Assembly: GCA_015057085.1 (NCBI GenBank)
Contig: SVFB01000100.1
Coordinates: 1-64,000, forward strand
DNA length: 64,000 nucleotides
Origin: Lachnospiraceae bacterium
GTDB taxonomy: Bacteria > Bacillota > Clostridia > Lachnospirales > Lachnospiraceae
Direction: 5' to 3'
A program made the translations under genes and the position numbers. Within the stretch, counting starts at the first letter, position 1. Each line of letters opens with the position of its first letter. Positions 60,633 through 64,000 of the stretch are shown in pieces. A model generated the notes under the pieces. The model did not search any database. It saw nothing but the letters and a program-made list of their open reading frames with translations, and was not told the DNA's origin.

Positions 60633-61550
60633 ATGAATCAGAATTTATCGTCTTATTACATCTTTTATACCGTTGCAAAGGCCGGTAACATTTCAAAAGC
60701 AGCAAAAGAACTCTATATCAGTCAGCCTGCGATTTCCAAGTCCATTCAAAAACTTGAGGAATCCTTAAATTGCAAGCTTTTCACTCGCAGCTCCAGAGGT
60801 GTGTTATTAACCGACGAAGGTGAAATCCTCTATGACCATGTACGAGAAGCTTTTACATCACTAAACGAAGGTGAACGTAAATTAAAAGAGTCTATTGATC
60901 TTGGCATTGGAAAAATCAAAATCGGTGTCAGCTCAACGCTGTGCAAGTATATACTATTGCCTTACCTTGAGGAATTTGTACACCAAAATCCTCATATTAA
61001 CATTTCGATTCAATGTCAGTCTACCAATGAAACCCTAAAATTATTAGACGAAAATCAAATTGATATCGGATTAATTGGTAAGCCATCCGGAAATCGAAAT
61101 CTTACATTTGATTTCATAGAAGAAATCGAAGATGTATTTGTGGCAAATAAAGATTATTTAAAAAATCTAAAGGCACGCAATATCTCTGAAGACGAAATTC
61201 TGACAAAGGGAAATTTGATTCTTCTGGATTCTAATAATATGACGCGTCAATATATTGATCATTATTTAAAGGATCAAGAAATCGAAATTTCTGAATCCAT
61301 TGAAATTTCAAGCCTTGATCTGGTTATTGAATTTGCAAAGATTGGACTTGGTGTCTCCGCAGTCATCAAGCAGTTTGTGCAAAAGGAATTAGAGGATGAA
61401 ACCCTTGTGGAAATTCCACTTAAAGTTCCAATGTATAAAAGACAGGTTGGTTTTGCATACAAGCCTCATAAGACAAAGACAAAGGCTCTTGCAACCTTTA
61501 TCCAATACTATCAGTTAAAACAACAAGAATATCAAAACCATCCGTTATAA
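60633..61550 (+). CDS. LysR-family transcriptional regulator
   Basis: An N-terminal winged helix-turn-helix (about residues 5-65: YIFYTVAKAGNISKAAKELYISQPAISKSIQKLEESLNCKLF) is followed by a periplasmic-binding-like effector domain (about 90-300). The divergent leuCD genes and the palindrome between them suggest it controls leucine synthesis, perhaps sensing a pathway intermediate; CysL/YtlI-like roles cannot be excluded. ATG 60633 follows GGAGG; an upstream frame start overlaps the promoter. 305 residues is usual. Confidence 0.9.
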   Translation: MNQNLSSYYIFYTVAKAGNISKAAKELYISQPAISKSIQKLEESLNCKLFTRSSRGVLLTDEGEILYDHVREAFTSLNEGERKLKESIDLGIGKIKIGVSSTLCKYILLPYLEEFVHQNPHINISIQCQSTNETLKLLDENQIDIGLIGKPSGNRNLTFDFIEEIEDVFVANKDYLKNLKARNISEDEILTKGNLILLDSNNMTRQYIDHYLKDQEIEISESIEISSLDLVIEFAKIGLGVSAVIKQFVQKELEDETLVEIPLKVPMYKRQVGFAYKPHKTKTKALATFIQYYQLKQQEYQNHPL

Positions 61551-61574
61551 ATTAATTTGCAAAGGAAAAAAACA

Positions 61575-62342
61575 ATGAAAGAACAATTACATACCATACC
61601 AATCCATGATGCCATGACACATGCCGGAGAATGTCCGTTTTGCTATATCGAACGAAAAACCGAAGAACATGCGATGGACTTCGTATTAGGCCACGGTGCC
61701 TCCTATATGGAGGCAGATATTCGCGAAATGACCGACAAAGAAGGTTTCTGTCGCAATCATTTCAAAAAGATGTTTGATTACGGAAATGCATTGGGGAATG
61801 CATGGATTCTAAAAACCATGTATATGCGTTATTTGGAAGAAGCAGACAAAGAATTCAAAAATTTCAAACCGCAAGCTTCCTCAAAGAAGAGTCTTTTTTC
61901 AAAAGACAAAAACCCTCAAGACTCAAATTCTATTGTAAACTGGATTAAGCACCGCGAAGAAAGCTGCTTTATCTGCAAAATGGTAGATCAAACCTTTCAT
62001 GCATATATGAAAACCTTCTTTGAACTCTACAAAAAAGATGCTACATTTAAAGATCAGATCAAAGCAACACAAGGATTCTGCCTCAATCATTTTAAAATTT
62101 TGCTCTCTTATGCGGATGAAGTCTTAAAAGATCAAGCGAAACAAGAATTTTATGATATTGTACTTCCTCTAGAACGCGAAAATCTAGAAAGAATTTTTGA
62201 AGATGTTTCCTGGTTTGTGGAGAAATTCGATTATAAAAACAAAGATGCGGACTGGAAGAACTCGAAGGATGCCGTACAACGCGGTATGCAAAAATTAAAA
62301 GGTTCCGATCCTTCTCTTCCTGCTTATGTGATGAAAAAATAA
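61575..62342 (+). CDS. DUF6062-like protein with duplicated Cys/His motifs
   Basis: The protein is an internal duplication. Each half has a C-x2-C near its start (C20-PF-C23; C131-FI-C134) and a downstream GFCxNHF block (C59-RN-H62; C169-LN-H172). GFCRNHFKKMFDYGNALG and GFCLNHFKILLSYADEVL align closely. The spacing implies two C-x2-C...C-x2-H metal or cluster sites. It has no signal peptide or membrane helix. I believe it belongs to DUF6062, a family of unknown function. AAAGGA precedes ATG 61575, 24 bases after the LysR gene, so co-transcription with that regulator is likely. Confidence 0.75.
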   Translation: MKEQLHTIPIHDAMTHAGECPFCYIERKTEEHAMDFVLGHGASYMEADIREMTDKEGFCRNHFKKMFDYGNALGNAWILKTMYMRYLEEADKEFKNFKPQASSKKSLFSKDKNPQDSNSIVNWIKHREESCFICKMVDQTFHAYMKTFFELYKKDATFKDQIKATQGFCLNHFKILLSYADEVLKDQAKQEFYDIVLPLERENLERIFEDVSWFVEKFDYKNKDADWKNSKDAVQRGMQKLKGSDPSLPAYVMKK

Positions 62343-62345
62343 AAA

Positions 62346-62380
62346 TAAGAACTGCGAAAATTTTTTTCGCAGTTCTTTTT
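62346..62380. terminator. Bidirectional terminator between the DUF6062-like gene and leuS
   Basis: Stem AAGAACTGCGAAA (62347-62359) / TTTCGCAGTTCTT (62365-62377) with a short A/T loop, flanked by A5 on the left and T5 on the right. It ends both convergent genes. Confidence 0.88.
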
Positions 62381-62385
62381 AAATT

Positions 62386-64000
62386 TTATTTTGCAACAAT
62401 ATTTACGATTTTACCAGGTACATAAATCTCTTTAATAATATTGCCTGAAAGCTTATCTCCCAATGCCTCTTTTGCCATTGCAAGAACATCATCTTTTGCA
62501 GCATCTTTTGCAATATTAATCGTTGCTCGAACCTTACCATTGATCTGTACTGCAATTTCAACAGAATCATCAACCAATGCAGATTCATCATAAGTCGGCC
62601 ATGATTCATAAGCAATGGTATCCTGATGTCCCATCAATTGCCAGATTTCCTCGCCAACGTGCGGACATACGCATGAAAGCATCTTAATCAGGCCTTCTGC
62701 GAATTCACGTGGGCACTTGCCTACTTTATATACTTCATTGACGAAAATCATCATTTGACTGATTGCAGTATTATAACCTAAGGATTCAAAGTCATCTGTA
62801 ACCTTCTTAACAGTCTGATTATAAATCTTTGTCAATGAGCCATCATCGGTATCTGTCAAGTTATCAGCTTCTGTAAAGAAATTCCACACACGTGTGATAA
62901 AACGCTTAGCACCCTGAACATTATTATCATTCCATGGTTTAGAAACCTCCAAAGGTCCCATGAACATTTCGTATAAACGAAGGGTGTCAGCACCGTACTC
63001 TTCTACGACATCACTTGGATTTACAACAAATTCAGGGAATCTCTTACCCATCTTAATTCCGTTTGATCCAAGAATCATACCTTGATGAACCAGTTTCTTG
63101 AATGGCTCTTTAACAGGTGAAAGGCCGTTATCGTATAAGAATCTGTTCCAGATACGTGCATACATCAAATGTCCAACCGCATGCTCCGGTCCACCTACGT
63201 AAAGGTCAACAGGAAGCCAATGCTTTAAGAGTTCCTGATTTGCAAATTCTTTGTCATTATGAGGATCGATATATCTCATATAATACCAAGAAGATCCGGC
63301 TGAACCAGGCATTGTAGATGTCTCTCTGGTTCCTTTCACACCGTTCTTATCATACTGCTTCCACTCGGTTGCATTTTCCAGCGGAGCCTGACCATTCTTG
63401 CCCTTATAGTCTTCAAGTTCCGGAAGAACAAGCGGAAGTTCCTCATCCGGAAGGAAATAAATTGAACCATCTTCCTTATATACACAAGGAACAGGCTCAC
63501 CCCAATATCTCTGACGCGCAAAAATCCACTCACGGAATTTATAATTTACTTTTCTTCTTGCAACGCCCATGCCCTCAAGCTTTGTTGTGATAGCTTCCTT
63601 TGCTTCTTCAACTGTCATACCGGTAAATTCTTCAGAATTCATCAGTTTGCAGCCCTTCCCAAGATAATCCTGCTTCTCGAAGGCACATTCAGAAACATCT
63701 CTTCCTTCGATAACCTGAATCATATCAATATTATGAGCAATCGCATATTCAAAGTCACGCTGATCATGAGAAGGAACTGCCATAACAGCACCTGTTCCGT
63801 AGCTTGCAAGTACGAAATCACCGATAAAAACAGGCACTTTTTTTCCGTTAACAGGGTTAATTGCATAAATACCCTTCAAGCAACATCCGGACTTCGTTTT
63901 ATTTAATTCAGTTCTGTCCATATCGCTCTTCTTAATGGTCTCGTCGATATAAGCCTGAACTTCTTCTTTGTTTTCCACACGATCCATCAGACCCTTTACG
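62386..64000 (-). CDS. leuS: Leucyl-tRNA synthetase, C-terminal part (runs off the window)
   Basis: The reading frame continues past 64000; about 537 C-terminal residues of a normal 800 are visible, and the N-terminus with the HIGH motif lies outside. Seen here are the end of the CP1 editing domain (YGTGAVMAVPSHDQRDFEYA, with the Asp of the editing site), the catalytic block WYYMRYIDPHN...GGPEHAVGHLMYARIW, and the anticodon-binding and C-terminal domains. The second class I signature KMSKS reads KMGKR in GIKMGKRFPEFVVNP. This may be a lineage variant of LeuS. It is not a pseudogene as far as visible. Confidence 0.94.
   Translation of the reverse strand, partial: VKGLMDRVENKEEVQAYIDETIKKSDMDRTELNKTKSGCCLKGIYAINPVNGKKVPVFIGDFVLASYGTGAVMAVPSHDQRDFEYAIAHNIDMIQVIEGRDVSECAFEKQDYLGKGCKLMNSEEFTGMTVEEAKEAITTKLEGMGVARRKVNYKFREWIFARQRYWGEPVPCVYKEDGSIYFLPDEELPLVLPELEDYKGKNGQAPLENATEWKQYDKNGVKGTRETSTMPGSAGSSWYYMRYIDPHNDKEFANQELLKHWLPVDLYVGGPEHAVGHLMYARIWNRFLYDNGLSPVKEPFKKLVHQGMILGSNGIKMGKRFPEFVVNPSDVVEEYGADTLRLYEMFMGPLEVSKPWNDNNVQGAKRFITRVWNFFTEADNLTDTDDGSLTKIYNQTVKKVTDDFESLGYNTAISQMMIFVNEVYKVGKCPREFAEGLIKMLSCVCPHVGEEIWQLMGHQDTIAYESWPTYDESALVDDSVEIAVQINGKVRATINIAKDAAKDDVLAMAKEALGDKLSGNIIKEIYVPGKIVNIVAK

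Noticed and set aside
62386-64000. Truncated leuS pseudogene
   Set aside because: The frame is open to the last base of the window with normal domain order; the missing N-terminus is simply outside.

Overview
This window looks like the chromosome of a low-GC, Gram-positive anaerobe of the class Clostridia, most likely a Lachnospiraceae-type organism. That placement is inferred from gene content and order: SepF-YggS, SEDS/PBP2/MreBCD, a Phe T-box, Rex, formate-tetrahydrofolate ligase, a eukaryotic-type NADP isocitrate dehydrogenase, and a DUF6062-like protein. I recognise 56 coding regions. 49 lie on the minus strand, so the segment is probably one replichore read mostly in the direction of replication. 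It is almost entirely core genome. I see no prophage, CRISPR array, plasmid origin, tRNA or rRNA gene.

Layout. (1) 1-1202: the edge of an IS3-family insertion sequence, then a complete tyrosine recombinase. (2) 1293-3667: dtd, a cytidylate-kinase-like P-loop protein and an RluD-type pseudouridine synthase. (3) 3698-7533: lspA, sepF, yggS, a membrane-anchored HlyD-like protein and a small P-loop protein, with terminators separating the units. (4) 7628-15445: a cell-elongation cluster, mreB-mreC-mreD-PBP2-rodA-mgsA-D,D-carboxypeptidase. (5) 15459-23084: radC, a PLP enzyme of the methionine gamma-lyase/aluminium-resistance family, miaA, mutL and mutS. (6) 23108-30825: two FAD enzymes, a MurJ/SpoVB-like flippase, ybeY, a degenerate PgpH-like membrane protein, phoH and rlmH. 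(7) 30890-42808: a zinc-ribbon/TPR protein, fhs, ftsK, glgA, yebC, nnr, a coiled-coil protein, rex and icd. (8) 42872-53826: a secreted InlB-repeat protein, an EF-G paralogue, tyrA, aroA, a PilZ protein, queA and pheST. (9) 53827-54490: a gene-free stretch with a phenylalanine T-box leader and a separate structured RNA. (10) 54491-64000: a small membrane protein, a CheY-like regulator with a CheX-domain partner, thrC, a double-AP2 protein, leuCD with a divergent LysR regulator, a duplicated Cys/His protein, and the 3' two-thirds of leuS.

How the genes fit together. Envelope growth and division dominate the left third. Mismatch repair and RNA modification share one long run. The ybeY-phoH-rlmH block is ribosome maturation. 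The right third is amino-acid biosynthesis (Phe/Tyr/chorismate, Thr, Leu) with its regulators and two cognate tRNA synthetases. Rex next to icd and fhs nearby point to redox-tuned fermentative metabolism.

The item most worth following is the transcript at about 54423-54192. It has a near-consensus promoter, ends that pair with each other, a GC-rich folded core and a terminal U-run, and I could not assign it to an RNA family. Other points of interest are an MgsA homologue lacking the usual catalytic Asp, a PgpH-locus protein that has lost its HD pair, an EF-G paralogue with unusual G-motifs, a stand-alone double-AP2 protein, a Cys/His protein built from an internal duplication, and a probably leaderless rlmH.
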